The translations under genes and the position numbers were made by a program. This document shows positions 9,451-17,525 of a stretch of DNA of 64,000 nt, in pieces. Below the pieces are notes generated by a model. That model was not told the origin of the DNA, ran no database searches, and saw only the letters and a program-made list of their open reading frames with translations. The stretch is from NCBI GenBank assembly GCA_029856155.1, contig JAHQWL010000088.1:25459-89458 (forward strand). Reading direction: 5' to 3'. Positions within the stretch are counted from its first letter, which is position 1, and every line of letters begins with the position of its first letter. This DNA is from Promethearchaeia archaeon (GTDB taxonomy: Archaea; Asgardarchaeota; Lokiarchaeia; Sigyniarchaeales; SOKP01).

Positions 9451-10221
9451 CTATTTAAATCCTTGACAAAAAGAATCCACGTTTTCTGGTAATACATTAT
9501 GATTATAACCTCCTTCTAATAAAGCAAATCGTCTTCCCCTACATAATTTCTCAGAATATTCGTTCATTAATCTTCCTAGTTCTGTGTAATCTTCAGGGTA
9601 TAGAAGATGCCCCCAATCCTCGATACCTTGATCGAATCCAGCACTTGCAACAAAAATATCAATATCCTTCAAATTTTCCATATATGATTTTACTTCATTA
9701 ATATAACCAGTTCTCCCACTTGAATCAGGATTAAGAATCTTAACCTTAAAGTCGTCATCTCTATTTGTTAAAATGTTTATATTTCCGTCTCCTGTATGAA
9801 GATCAAAATCTAATATAAATGCTGATTTAATTTTACTTTCAGAATATAATCTCAATAGACTTATACTAATATTGTTAAAATAACAAAATCCCCAACAAGA
9901 ATCTGCTGAAGCATGATGACCTGGAGGCCTAATAACGGCAAATGTTGGATTACCTTTAAACCCTTCCTCAGCAGCTAAAATTGCTCCGCCAGCAGCTAAG
10001 GATGCTAATTCACACAATAATTTGTCTCTTTTTATATTTTGGAGATGCCTATGAGTATGAGCTCTTAAAATATCTTCATCTGTCGCGGGAGTAGGAGTAA
10101 TGATTTCATATTCTTTGTTTTCTGAAATTTTGTCCATAATCCCTTCTAATCTTCCTGGAGAAGCTGCAGGGTCCCATGCATACTCAGAATTATAGTATTT
10201 TTCATGAAACACAATTTTCAT
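9451..10221 (-). CDS. Histone deacetylase / acetoin-utilisation superfamily hydrolase
   Basis: A 256-residue arginase/deacetylase-fold protein. Signatures in order: RLEGIMD near residue 24, RPPGHHA (98-104) with the tandem histidines, GFCYFNN (111-117), DFDLHTGDG (138-146), SAGFDQ (193-198) and LEGGYN (235-240) with the catalytic tyrosine. The zinc ligands D140, H142 and D197 are all present, so it should be an active amide hydrolase removing acyl groups from lysines or polyamines. At 256 residues it is shorter than most family members (about 300-370). Bacterial and archaeal homologues include AcuC and acetylpolyamine amidohydrolases. Whether the substrate is a histone or another protein cannot be read here. 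Confidence 0.88.
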   Translation of the reverse strand: MKIVFHEKYYNSEYAWDPAASPGRLEGIMDKISENKEYEIITPTPATDEDILRAHTHRHLQNIKRDKLLCELASLAAGGAILAAEEGFKGNPTFAVIRPPGHHASADSCWGFCYFNNISISLLRLYSESKIKSAFILDFDLHTGDGNINILTNRDDDFKVKILNPDSSGRTGYINEVKSYMENLKDIDIFVASAGFDQGIEDWGHLLYPEDYTELGRLMNEYSEKLCRGRRFALLEGGYNHNVLPENVDSFCQGFK

Positions 10222-10320
10222 ACTTTTATCAACCTTATTTAATTACATTTAAAAAACCATATGATGAATATTATTTAACCATTTTAATAGATTTATTAAC
10301 TTTTTTTATAATATACGAAA

Positions 10321-11412
10321 ATGCTAAATTATAATGATATATACCGTAATTTGCAAATACACTTAGATCAATTTCCTGTAGGATTTCCAGCTACAAAAAC
10401 AGATATTGAAATAAAAGTCTTAATGCACCTTTTTTCAGAAAAAGAAGCGTTGATTGCGACAAAATTAAATTGGTCGTATGATACTCTTGAAAATATATAT
10501 AATCGTCTTGAGAGTAAGGATATTTCTATTGAATCGTTAGAATATTCGCTTAATACTATGATTAAAAAAGGTACAATAAAATATAAAACTGAAAACGGAA
10601 AGAAATTATATGCTAATCTTCCGTTAGTTGTAGGTATTTTTGAATATCAAGTTAACAAGCTCACTAAAGAATTTTTTCAAGATTTTGATGAATACTTGGT
10701 ATCTGCATTTGGAGCAGAGTTATTAGGTACAAAAGTTTCTCAATTTCGTACCATCCCGATACAACAAAGTATCATACCAGAAAATTTTATAGCAAACTAT
10801 GATGAAGTAAAACAAATAATTCAAAATTCTGAAGAACCCTTAACTGTAGCTAATTGTGTCTGTCGTCAGAGCAAAGAACTTTATGATCAACCTTGTGAAA
10901 AAACATCTTTGAGGGAAACCTGTTTTTATTTTGGAAAAACAGGACAATTATTTTTAGACCAAGGATGGGCTCGTCAAGTAAGTAGAGAGGAGGTTTTAAA
11001 TATTATGCAACAAGCTGAAAATGATGGACTTATTTTCCAATCAGGAAATACTATTAATCCAGAATTTATTTGTTGTTGTTGTGGTTGCTGCTGTGCGATT
11101 CTTACAAAATTGCAGAAACTCCCACGCCCTTCAAGAGTAATTTCAAGTAATTATCATGCTGAAATTAATCCTGATTTATGTGTTGGATGTGGAACATGTG
11201 TTGATCGATGCCAAATAAATTCAATAAAACTATACGACAATTTAGCAAAAGTTATACTTAAACGATGTATTGGATGTGGAGTATGTATTCCATCTTGTCC
11301 GGAAGTAGCAATTCAGCTTATAAAAAAAGAAGGAGAAATGAGACCTCCATCGACACAAGAAGATTTATTTTCACAAATAATGAATAAAAAGCAACAATTA
11401 AGAAAAAAATAA
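10321..11412 (+). CDS. Dicluster 4Fe-4S ferredoxin-type protein with additional Cys-rich motif
   Basis: A 363-residue soluble protein. Residues 1-110 are helical and could contain a winged-helix fold (LEYSLNTMIKKGTIKY). A central module has CVCRQSKELYDQPCEK (about 179-195), then an exceptional cysteine run, CCCCGCCC, at about 252-259. The C terminus carries two classic ferredoxin motifs, CVGCGTCVDRC and CIGCGVCIPSC, about 29 residues apart, which should hold two 4Fe-4S clusters. Proteins of this layout appear to be electron carriers or maturation factors; the role is unknown. The ATG start has no obvious Shine-Dalgarno and may be leaderless. It is convergent with the threonine dehydrogenase gene. 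Confidence 0.8.
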   Translation: MLNYNDIYRNLQIHLDQFPVGFPATKTDIEIKVLMHLFSEKEALIATKLNWSYDTLENIYNRLESKDISIESLEYSLNTMIKKGTIKYKTENGKKLYANLPLVVGIFEYQVNKLTKEFFQDFDEYLVSAFGAELLGTKVSQFRTIPIQQSIIPENFIANYDEVKQIIQNSEEPLTVANCVCRQSKELYDQPCEKTSLRETCFYFGKTGQLFLDQGWARQVSREEVLNIMQQAENDGLIFQSGNTINPEFICCCCGCCCAILTKLQKLPRPSRVISSNYHAEINPDLCVGCGTCVDRCQINSIKLYDNLAKVILKRCIGCGVCIPSCPEVAIQLIKKEGEMRPPSTQEDLFSQIMNKKQQLRKK

Positions 11413-11439
11413 TTTTAGATGAAATTGAAACATCATTTC

Positions 11440-12384
11440 TTAAAGTCTTCGACTTAACTTATCAATCATATCTTTTGTCATATTAATAAGATTATAACTG
11501 GGATTCCAACCCCATTCCTCACGAGCAAGCGAATCATCAATCGATTTTGGCCATGAATCTGCAATTTCTTGTCTAAAATCAGGTTTGTAATCTATTTCAA
11601 ATTGAGGTATATGCTTCTTAATTTCTGCAGCAATTTCTCCTGCGGAGAAACTCATACCAGTAATATTATATACTCGACGTTTTAGTTTTGAATTATCTGC
11701 TTCTAAAAGATCGATCATACATTTCAAGCAATCCGGCATGTACATCATAGGTAACGCTGTATCTTCTTTTAAGAAGCATGTATATTTCTTATTCTTAATT
11801 GCTTCATAAAATATCTCAACAGCGTAATCTGTAGTACCACCCCCTGGAAGCGTTTCACTACTAATTATTCCAGGAAGTCTCATTGAGCGAATGTCTAACC
11901 CATATTTTTTGTAATAATATTCTGCTAATAGTTCTCCTGCAACTTTCGTGATACCATACATAGTTGTAGGTTGTAGTATTGTGATATTTGGTGTATTCTC
12001 TCTTGGAGTAGTAGGACCAAAAGCAGCTATTGAACTTGGCCAAATTATAGTTTTAATTTCATACTTCCTACTTGTTTCAAGAATATTAATTAATCCATTC
12101 ATGTTTATATCCCAAGCAGTCTGAGGCATTTTCTCACCTATTGCTGAGAGTATTGAAGCCATGTGAAATATTGTATCTATCTCATATTCATAGAAAACTC
12201 TTGAAAGCGTATTTTTTTCTAAAGCATCTAGATATATTACTGGACCAGATTTTCTAATTTCATCTGGAAGTGGGGTTTTTCTTCCAGTAGCTATTACATT
12301 ATCATTTCCATATGTATTCCTCAGGAAGGGAACTAATTCACTTCCAATTTGACCCGCAGCACCTATTACAAGTATTTTTCTCAT
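11440..12384 (-). CDS. L-threonine 3-dehydrogenase, SDR/epimerase type
   Basis: A 314-residue extended short-chain dehydrogenase. The N terminus has the NAD-binding GAAGQIGSELVPFLR motif; the catalytic region shows WPSSIAAFGPTTP and the Y-x3-K pair in QPTTMYGITKVAGE, which is characteristic of the epimerase-like threonine dehydrogenases rather than of sugar epimerases. It should oxidise L-threonine to 2-amino-3-ketobutyrate with NAD+. The divergently transcribed neighbour encodes the next enzyme of the pathway, a 2-amino-3-ketobutyrate CoA ligase, which strongly supports the call. The roughly 180-base intergenic region would hold both promoters. Confidence 0.9.
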   Translation of the reverse strand: MRKILVIGAAGQIGSELVPFLRNTYGNDNVIATGRKTPLPDEIRKSGPVIYLDALEKNTLSRVFYEYEIDTIFHMASILSAIGEKMPQTAWDINMNGLINILETSRKYEIKTIIWPSSIAAFGPTTPRENTPNITILQPTTMYGITKVAGELLAEYYYKKYGLDIRSMRLPGIISSETLPGGGTTDYAVEIFYEAIKNKKYTCFLKEDTALPMMYMPDCLKCMIDLLEADNSKLKRRVYNITGMSFSAGEIAAEIKKHIPQFEIDYKPDFRQEIADSWPKSIDDSLAREEWGWNPSYNLINMTKDMIDKLSRRL

Positions 12385-12566
12385 TTTTATCAGATTTTAT
12401 AATGTTAAGTTGTTAGTATAATTCATAATATACTCAATAAAAAAAGGTTTATTCATAATAATCCCATCTTTAAACCCCATTTAGAGGATAAGTAAAACTA
12501 AAATACTTTTCACAATAGACATAAATAATAATTAAACTCACTAATTTCAAAAAAATTTTAGGTGAT

Positions 12567-13757
12567 ATGATGAAAAGAGATCCTGTTGCTTTTCTTAAGG
12601 AAGAAATGACCGAATTAAGAAGCAACAATCTTGAATGGATTATTCGATATTTAGAAGAAGGGTCAAAACCTCACTCCACTGTAGATGGCAAGAAAGTGTT
12701 AATGCTCAATACGAACAACTATCTCGGTCTAGCAACTCATCCTAAGATTATACAAGCTGCAATAGATGCGACAAAAAAATATGGTGCTGGAGCAGGAGCG
12801 GTTCCTGTCATTGCTGGTAGTTTTGATTTGACGAAAGAGTTCCAAAAACAATTTGCTAAATTTAAGGAAGTTGATGCTTCGCTTTTATGTCAAACAGGAT
12901 TTGCAGTTAACACAGGATTAATTCCTATGTTAGTTGGAAAACAAGATATAGTAGTTTCAGACGAGTTAAACCATGGTTCGATAATTGACGGAGTAAGGCT
13001 ATCTGGAGCAAGTCGTATTATTTATAAGCACAATGATGTTGGAGATTTAGAGAGACAATTAAAAGAGGCTGAAAAGCAAGAACCAAGAAGAATCTGTATT
13101 ATTACTGACGGAGTCTTCTCTATGGATGGAGATATGGCTCCACTAGACGGTATAGCTAAAGTTGCGGAAGATTTCGGAGCCATGATTTTCGTTGATGATT
13201 GTCACGGAGAAGGCGTATTGGGAGAGGGAAGAGGTATCGTTGCTCATTTTAATCTACAAGGGAAAGTTCATGTTGAGGGTGGTTCAATGAGTAAAGGATT
13301 CGGTGTATTTGGAGGTACTGTAGCCGGTTCAAAAGATTTAATTGAATTCTGTGCCAATAAAAGCAGAACTTACCTTTTAAGCACTGCACATCCCCCCGGA
13401 GTTGTAGCTGCTAACATCGCTTCAATTGATGTAGTCGAAACCGAGCCCGAACACGTCAAACGAGTGTGGGAAAACACGAATTATTTCAAAAAAGAAGTTC
13501 AAAGTATGGGATATGATACAGGAAACTCGTCAACTCCTATAATTCCATTGATTATTGGAGATCCGGGAAAAGCTCAAGAGCTAGCACGAGTTCTTTTTGA
13601 AGACGAAGGAATCTATGGGACACCTATAGTATTCCCTATGGTCGCAAGAGAATTATCAAGAATACGAGTACAGATGAACGCCTTGCTGACAAAGGAAGAT
13701 TTAAACATGGCGTTAGCTGCCATAGAAAAAGTTGGAAAGAAATTAGATATTATTTAA
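12567..13757 (+). CDS. kbl: 2-amino-3-ketobutyrate CoA ligase (glycine C-acetyltransferase)
   Basis: A 396-residue alpha-oxoamine synthase. Recognisable features are LNTNNYLGLATHP, the CQTGFAVNTG segment, the PLP-pocket VDDCHGEG and GGSMSKGFGVFGG, where K243 should form the Schiff base with PLP. It cleaves 2-amino-3-ketobutyrate with CoA to glycine and acetyl-CoA. Pairing with the divergent threonine dehydrogenase makes the KBL assignment preferable to serine palmitoyltransferase or BioF, which share the fold. A GGTGAT Shine-Dalgarno lies immediately upstream; ATG at 12570 has better spacing than ATG at 12567. The gene ends shortly before a region of decayed sequences. Confidence 0.88.
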   Translation: MMKRDPVAFLKEEMTELRSNNLEWIIRYLEEGSKPHSTVDGKKVLMLNTNNYLGLATHPKIIQAAIDATKKYGAGAGAVPVIAGSFDLTKEFQKQFAKFKEVDASLLCQTGFAVNTGLIPMLVGKQDIVVSDELNHGSIIDGVRLSGASRIIYKHNDVGDLERQLKEAEKQEPRRICIITDGVFSMDGDMAPLDGIAKVAEDFGAMIFVDDCHGEGVLGEGRGIVAHFNLQGKVHVEGGSMSKGFGVFGGTVAGSKDLIEFCANKSRTYLLSTAHPPGVVAANIASIDVVETEPEHVKRVWENTNYFKKEVQSMGYDTGNSSTPIIPLIIGDPGKAQELARVLFEDEGIYGTPIVFPMVARELSRIRVQMNALLTKEDLNMALAAIEKVGKKLDII

Positions 13758-13802
13758 TTTATTTTTTAATCATTTTTTATTTATAAAAAAAACTGTTTTA
13801 TA

Positions 13803-14110
13803 ACAGTTATATATTCATATCTGGTCACAAGAAGAATTCCTTCATTTAGATTTATATCAAGAATCCTTTCTAGATGCATTACTTCCTCACTCACTATCTC
13901 AATGGTATTAAGAAAACCTGAAAAAACAGTTTCGGTTATATTCATGTCTGTCCAGTCATGATCATATAAAGGATTACCTTTATTATCTCTTACCGCGATT
14001 CTATAAACAATATAAGGCAAAAAATAGAGAATTTTAACTTTTTCATGATACCTATTGTTATTATTAATATTCAAATGAAATTTGATAGTTGGACGAAAGT
14101 GTTAAAAATT
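13803..14110 (-). pseudogene. Fragment of a 7TM/longin sensor gene (copy of the 15257-16582 gene)
   Basis: The minus strand encodes the segment VLPYIVYRIAVRDNKGNPLY-type of the intact gene at 15257-16582 (here KILYFLPYIVYRIAVRD), through NITETVFSGFLN to LLVTRYEYITV. It is nearly identical over about 300 bases to 15685-15990. The copy lacks all seven membrane segments and the C-terminal part, and it runs into an unrelated end (IKQFFL). It keeps an open 97-codon frame (13781-14074), so it could be transcribed, but there is no recognisable start context. It marks one end of a decayed duplication whose other end is the binding-protein fragment at 14185-14352. Confidence 0.85.
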
Positions 14111-14146
14111 AAAGAAAACATTCGGTCATATCTAACAAAAAACAAG

Positions 14147-14184
14147 ATCAATTTTTATAGACAACAAAAAAGATATGATATAAA
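14147..14184 (+). repeat. Leader repeat, copy A (with 17487-17524)
   Basis: A 38-base stretch immediately before the decayed binding-protein gene matches the stretch immediately before the intact gene at 17487-17524 with one difference. It begins ATCAATTTTTATAGAC and ends GATATAAA. It probably contains promoter or leader sequence of the binding-protein gene that was duplicated together with the coding sequence. The surrounding non-coding DNA is more diverged. Confidence 0.8.
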
Positions 14185-14352
14185 TTGGAGACAAAAAAAC
14201 AGACTATAATTATTGTATTAATTGCAGTAATAGCTACAGCCGGAATAGCTGTAGGAATAACTTACGTCCTTGTAGTCCCTACTCCAGGAACAGAAGCAGA
14301 AGTGGATGCACTCGAAATAATTTTATTCAATTATATGCATATGGCTTTTTAA
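14185..14352 (+). pseudogene. N-terminal fragment of a sugar ABC transporter binding protein
   Basis: A 55-codon frame starting at TTG encodes a membrane/signal segment, KKQTIIIVLIAVIATAGIAV, then PTPGTEAEVDALEI. This corresponds closely to residues 1-39 of the intact binding protein at 17526 (KKQTIIFVLIAVISTAAIVA, then EGEVDALEI). Homology stops abruptly after DALEI; the mature substrate-binding part is gone and a stop follows 13 codons later. This is a truncated duplicate, not a functional transporter gene. Confidence 0.85.
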
Positions 14353-14475
14353 GCTTCTTCTGACTTCGTTTTTCGAGATATTTCGTCCAATTAAAAGACA
14401 TAATAAAAAACATAATAGTAATTGTTATGTTGTGTTTTTACATTTATATTTAGGATTAAGAGAGGAATCGATTGA

Positions 14476-14745
14476 CCAAAGAAAGCCAAATTAGAAAAGG
14501 AATTAAAAGTTGAGGAAGGGATTTTTAGGTTAATAAAACAACCTCAGCAAATTACTGAAGAAGAAGTCTCGATTTCTAAAGAAAAGAAAATTTGCCTTGT
14601 ATATAAAGGAAAAGTTTTTGGGCTGAATTTTATTTGTCCTCAATGTGAGGCTTTTTACTGTGCAAAATGTTCTGAAGCATTAAATAATTTAGAAAATGCG
14701 TGTTGGACTTTAATTTTCACAGGGATTTCTGCTTATCTTATATAA
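14476..14745 (+). pseudogene. Remnant of a Cys-rich zinc-binding (B-box/RING-like) domain protein
   Basis: An open frame with no start codon and an upstream in-frame TGA at 14473. It encodes KKICLVYKGKVFGLNFICPQ and then CEAFYCAKCSEALNNLENAC, with CPQC, CAKC and a final C-W spaced like a small zinc-binding domain. I recall this motif style (KICLVHKG followed by CPxC and YCxxC) as frequent in Lokiarchaeal proteins. After NACW the expected end is replaced by an unrelated hydrophobic tail and a stop. It reads as a 3' fragment of a dead gene; a short expressed protein from a non-canonical start is less likely. Confidence 0.6.
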
Positions 14746-14879
14746 AGACGATATAATGGAATAGCCTAAAAAAAATCAACTATTTTACTTGTTTTAGCTA
14801 CTTCTAACAAATTTTTCTTTATATTCTTTATTTATATGATATTTATAAATTGTAGTGTTTTATCTTTTTTGGGATATTT

Positions 14880-15170
14880 ATCAGTATTTTAACTGTGCCT
14901 GAACAAGCTATCAAAACTATGGATAAGAACCAAGATTTGATAACTAATTGTGGTTTTGAACTTATAAAACAATTGAACTGGCCTGAGGATTGCTGGTGGA
15001 CTGAATATTATAGCCTATTGGAAAAAAAAGTCAAGGAGATCCGTGAATAAAAAGAAAATCCAGATATTTTCAAAAATATTAGCGTCATCGAGGCAGAAAT
15101 TAGGCGGGTAAAGACCAATCCGAAGAATAGCGATTGTGCGCATTATATTTTACAAAAAAAAGGAGATTAA
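14880..15170 (+). pseudogene. Remnant of a class I methyltransferase C terminus, with internal stop
   Basis: The frame reads ISILTVPEQAIKTMDKNQDL, then NWPEDCWWTEYYSLLEKKVK, a TAA stop at 15048-15050, and continues in the same frame for about 39 more codons (KENPDIFKNISVIEAEIRRV and onwards) to a TAA at 15168-15170. The pattern of a CWW-x-EYY motif followed by a charged helix resembles the C-terminal part of SAM-dependent methyltransferases. There is no start or SAM-binding domain. The in-frame stop and missing N terminus make it a pseudogene. The family call is from motif memory and is tentative. Confidence 0.55.
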
Positions 15171-15189
15171 TTTATAAAAGGTAAAAAAG

Positions 15190-15252
15190 ATGAATCGGAT
15201 AAATGTAGTAGGGGCAAGACTTCATAATTTAAAGGATTTAAATGTGGAATTT
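15190..15252 (+). pseudogene. Possible UvrA N-terminal fragment
   Basis: ATG at 15190 begins MNRINVVGARLHNLKDLNVE, close to the start of UvrA proteins, where an (I/V)RGAR.HNLK pattern precedes the first ATP-binding site. The similarity lasts only about 20 residues, then turns into unrelated sequence before the Walker A motif. A short AGGAGAT lies about 20 bases upstream. It is too short to be functional. It could be chance similarity or a fragment of another ABC protein, but the match in position and order is good. Confidence 0.45.
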
Positions 15253-15256
15253 TCAA

Positions 15257-16582
15257 TTATTCTAAATATTTATTTTTTTCTACTTCTTCCTTTGACTTTT
15301 TCAATTCCAATTCATCAATTTCATTTTTAAATTCATCATAGAAATCAAAAAATTCAGAAGGGTCTGAATATGGAGTTTTAATTAATTCATTTAAAACATT
15401 TTCATATTCATCTTCGTTTTCAAAAATATTTTTAAAATTATTCTCAATCTGTTTTGGCAATTCATGATATTTAGCTGATAATGTCATAAGCTGGTTTTTA
15501 TTTTTAATATTCTGATATGGAATAATTGAGAAGTATTTATTTATAAACTCATAAGCTGATTTATACTCGTTCATATCTATACAAGATTTTTCGAGAAGAC
15601 TTTTAAATTTATTTTCAAAATCATTTGTAAAATTATTAACACAATCTCTTAATAATTTGGATGCTTTAGATGCAAGTAAACAAACAGTTATATATTCATA
15701 TCTGGTCACAAGAAGAATTCCTTCATTTAGATTTATATCAAGGATCCCTCCTACATGCATTACTTCCTCACTCATTATCTCAATGGCATTAAGAAACCCT
15801 GAAAAAACAGTTTCGGTTATATTCATATCTGTCCAGTCATGATCATATAGAGGATTACCTTTATTATCTCTTACCGCGATTCTATAAACAATATAAGGTA
15901 AAACGTAGAGAATTTTAATATCTTTTATGATAACTATTGTTATTATTAATATACCAATCAAATTTGATAGATAGACGAAAATGTTAAAAATCGGATTAAT
16001 ATTATTGAGTAGATGAAATATAGAACCTCCAACAAATATTATAGTTCCTGTAAAACATAATAAAGATTTTTTTTTATAATAAAAAGGGCTACTTGACCAC
16101 GTTTTAATCCCCCAGAAAAATAAATAAGTAAGAAATACTGAATAAAAGATAATAAATGCAATATTAAAGAGTCCATTAGGTACATATTTTTCAAATCCCA
16201 TTTCTATTACAAGCTTGACAGCGTTAGGTTGGGTTCCCAAAAAAATAAGTAAAAAACCCAAACAACAGGATAAAATAAGACCAAAAGTATAATATGACTC
16301 TTTTAACATATTATTAAAAAATAGAATAAAAAAGAATGTAAATGGGAATACAAGCATAATATGAATACGAGCAAAAGCTCCATTTTCAAAAATAATAGAA
16401 ATAATATTTGTTAAAAAATATAAGCCCAAAAACCATGATGTTAGTCTTAAATAAAATAACAGTGGAAATCTTTTCGTAACCTTAGATACCTGTATTGCGA
16501 TCGTTATTATTAGAAAGATTACCGTCATGGAAATTAAAGAAGCAAACTCTAAAATAATAAATAAGTTCATAATGATCCCCAT
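15257..16582 (-). CDS. 7TM membrane protein with cytosolic longin-like domain (putative sensor)
   Basis: A 441-residue protein. Seven hydrophobic helices lie at about residues 6-30, 38-65, 70-93, 97-118, 133-161, 170-193 and 195-221. A soluble domain follows that starts LPYIVYRIAVRDNKGNPLYD and contains ETVFSGFLNAIEIMSEEV, a pattern shared with the tail of the 5299-9423 surface protein and typical of longin-like folds. The C terminus is helical and very acidic/basic (SKEEVEKNKYLE). The 7TM-plus-cytosolic-domain plan resembles 7TM receptor histidine kinases, but no kinase is present. It lies 31 bases downstream of a winged-helix gene and next to a divergent sugar importer, so a role in sensing sugar or membrane state is inferred. 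A decayed duplicate of part of it lies at 13803-14110. Confidence 0.75.
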   Translation of the reverse strand: MGIIMNLFIILEFASLISMTVIFLIITIAIQVSKVTKRFPLLFYLRLTSWFLGLYFLTNIISIIFENGAFARIHIMLVFPFTFFFILFFNNMLKESYYTFGLILSCCLGFLLIFLGTQPNAVKLVIEMGFEKYVPNGLFNIAFIIFYSVFLTYLFFWGIKTWSSSPFYYKKKSLLCFTGTIIFVGGSIFHLLNNINPIFNIFVYLSNLIGILIITIVIIKDIKILYVLPYIVYRIAVRDNKGNPLYDHDWTDMNITETVFSGFLNAIEIMSEEVMHVGGILDINLNEGILLVTRYEYITVCLLASKASKLLRDCVNNFTNDFENKFKSLLEKSCIDMNEYKSAYEFINKYFSIIPYQNIKNKNQLMTLSAKYHELPKQIENNFKNIFENEDEYENVLNELIKTPYSDPSEFFDFYDEFKNEIDELELKKSKEEVEKNKYLE

Positions 16583-16613
16583 TTTTATATATATATTAAT
16601 TTAATTTACCTTA

Positions 16614-17315
16614 TCAAATTATATCTTTTTTAAAATTTTCTAAAAGAAATTCTTTCATTCTCTGTGAAATACAAATCTCTTTTGTGGATTCATCTTTATA
16701 GATTAAAATTTGATGTTCCATTAATATTTTTAATCGATAATTAACATTTTCTCTCTTAAAGTTAATCTTCTTATAAACATGTGGTTTTTTAATCTTTTTA
16801 TAGTCCATAAATAGTTGAATAATGTTTCTATTAAGTTCATCTTTCATAAAAAAACACAATTTTCCAAAATCATCTTCTATATCCAAAGGAAGAAATAAAG
16901 AATAATTTCCAACTTTAATTTTTTTTATATATTTAAATTTAAGTAGCATCTTTAAATGCCAAAGTAATTGTCCTGCACTTCCAGAATGATCTGTAAAAAC
17001 CTTCTCCCTTATATAAGAGAATGTTGCACCATTAAGACTATCTATCACATGATAAATCTTTTTCCTATATAGATTCAATAATATCGTGTCTCTTGTATGT
17101 TTTGAACCATCAATAAGTATTTTATTATTATTTAAAAATTGTATGATCTCCAATATATCTCCTGTAGAAATGCCCAAAGATCTAACAGCTATATTATAGA
17201 GTTTTTTTACTTTCACAATCTTATTATTTTTGATTAATTCTTTAGCAATTTCTATTATTTTTTGAACATTAGGATTTTCTAACGATAGTGGCCCAACGAC
17301 ATTTTTAAATTTCAT
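16614..17315 (-). CDS. Winged-helix transcriptional regulator (probable)
   Basis: A 233-residue basic protein with two likely winged-helix units. The central one (about residues 80-150) includes SGSAGQLLWHLKMLLKFKYI, a helix-turn-helix followed by a wing ending YSLFLP. The C-terminal one (about 160-225) includes NVNYRLKILMEHQIL and a short wing. There is no membrane segment. It is the first gene of a likely two-gene operon with the 7TM/longin protein and is divergent from the sugar ABC operon, a typical place for a local regulator. A palindrome lies between the two divergent starts. DNA binding is inferred from fold pattern only; the effector is unknown. Confidence 0.65.
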   Translation of the reverse strand: MKFKNVVGPLSLENPNVQKIIEIAKELIKNNKIVKVKKLYNIAVRSLGISTGDILEIIQFLNNNKILIDGSKHTRDTILLNLYRKKIYHVIDSLNGATFSYIREKVFTDHSGSAGQLLWHLKMLLKFKYIKKIKVGNYSLFLPLDIEDDFGKLCFFMKDELNRNIIQLFMDYKKIKKPHVYKKINFKRENVNYRLKILMEHQILIYKDESTKEICISQRMKEFLLENFKKDII

Positions 17316-17359
17316 TTTTAAGAATAATACCTAATAAATAATCTAAATTTTGAAAGTAG

Positions 17360-17388
17360 ACAAAATTGAGAAGGTTTCCCAATTTTGA
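17360..17388. promoter_or_regulatory. Palindrome in the divergent sugar-locus promoter region (candidate operator)
   Basis: CAAAATTG at 17361-17368 and CAATTTTG at 17380-17387 are perfect inverted repeats. Inside them GAA (17370-17372) can also pair with TTC (17376-17378), so 11 of 12 positions match around a three-base centre. It sits 45-75 bases upstream of the winged-helix gene start and about 140 bases upstream of the binding-protein start. It could be an operator for the winged-helix protein or an RNA hairpin in its leader. The site is visible; its function is inferred. Confidence 0.4.
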
Positions 17389-17486
17389 TTATATCTTCTA
17401 ACACTTTAAAAATTTTTGGAAAATGTTAGTCCTTATATCCTTTAATAACGCTAAAAATATTTCTTAATATCTAAAAAAAAATTAGT

Positions 17487-17524
17487 ATCAATTTTTATAG
17501 ACAACAAAAAAGAGATGATATAAA
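17487..17524 (+). repeat. Leader repeat, copy B (with 14147-14184)
   Basis: This 38-base stretch directly precedes the intact binding-protein gene and differs at one position from 14147-14184. It includes AGAGATGATATAAA just before the start codon and probably contains the translation start context and part of the promoter. Preservation in both copies dates the duplication as recent relative to decay of the coding part. Confidence 0.8.
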
Positions 17525-17525
17525 A

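Noticed and set aside
14100..17524. Insertion sequence or transposon behind the duplication
   Set aside because: No transposase fragment or terminal inverted repeat was seen at either copy.
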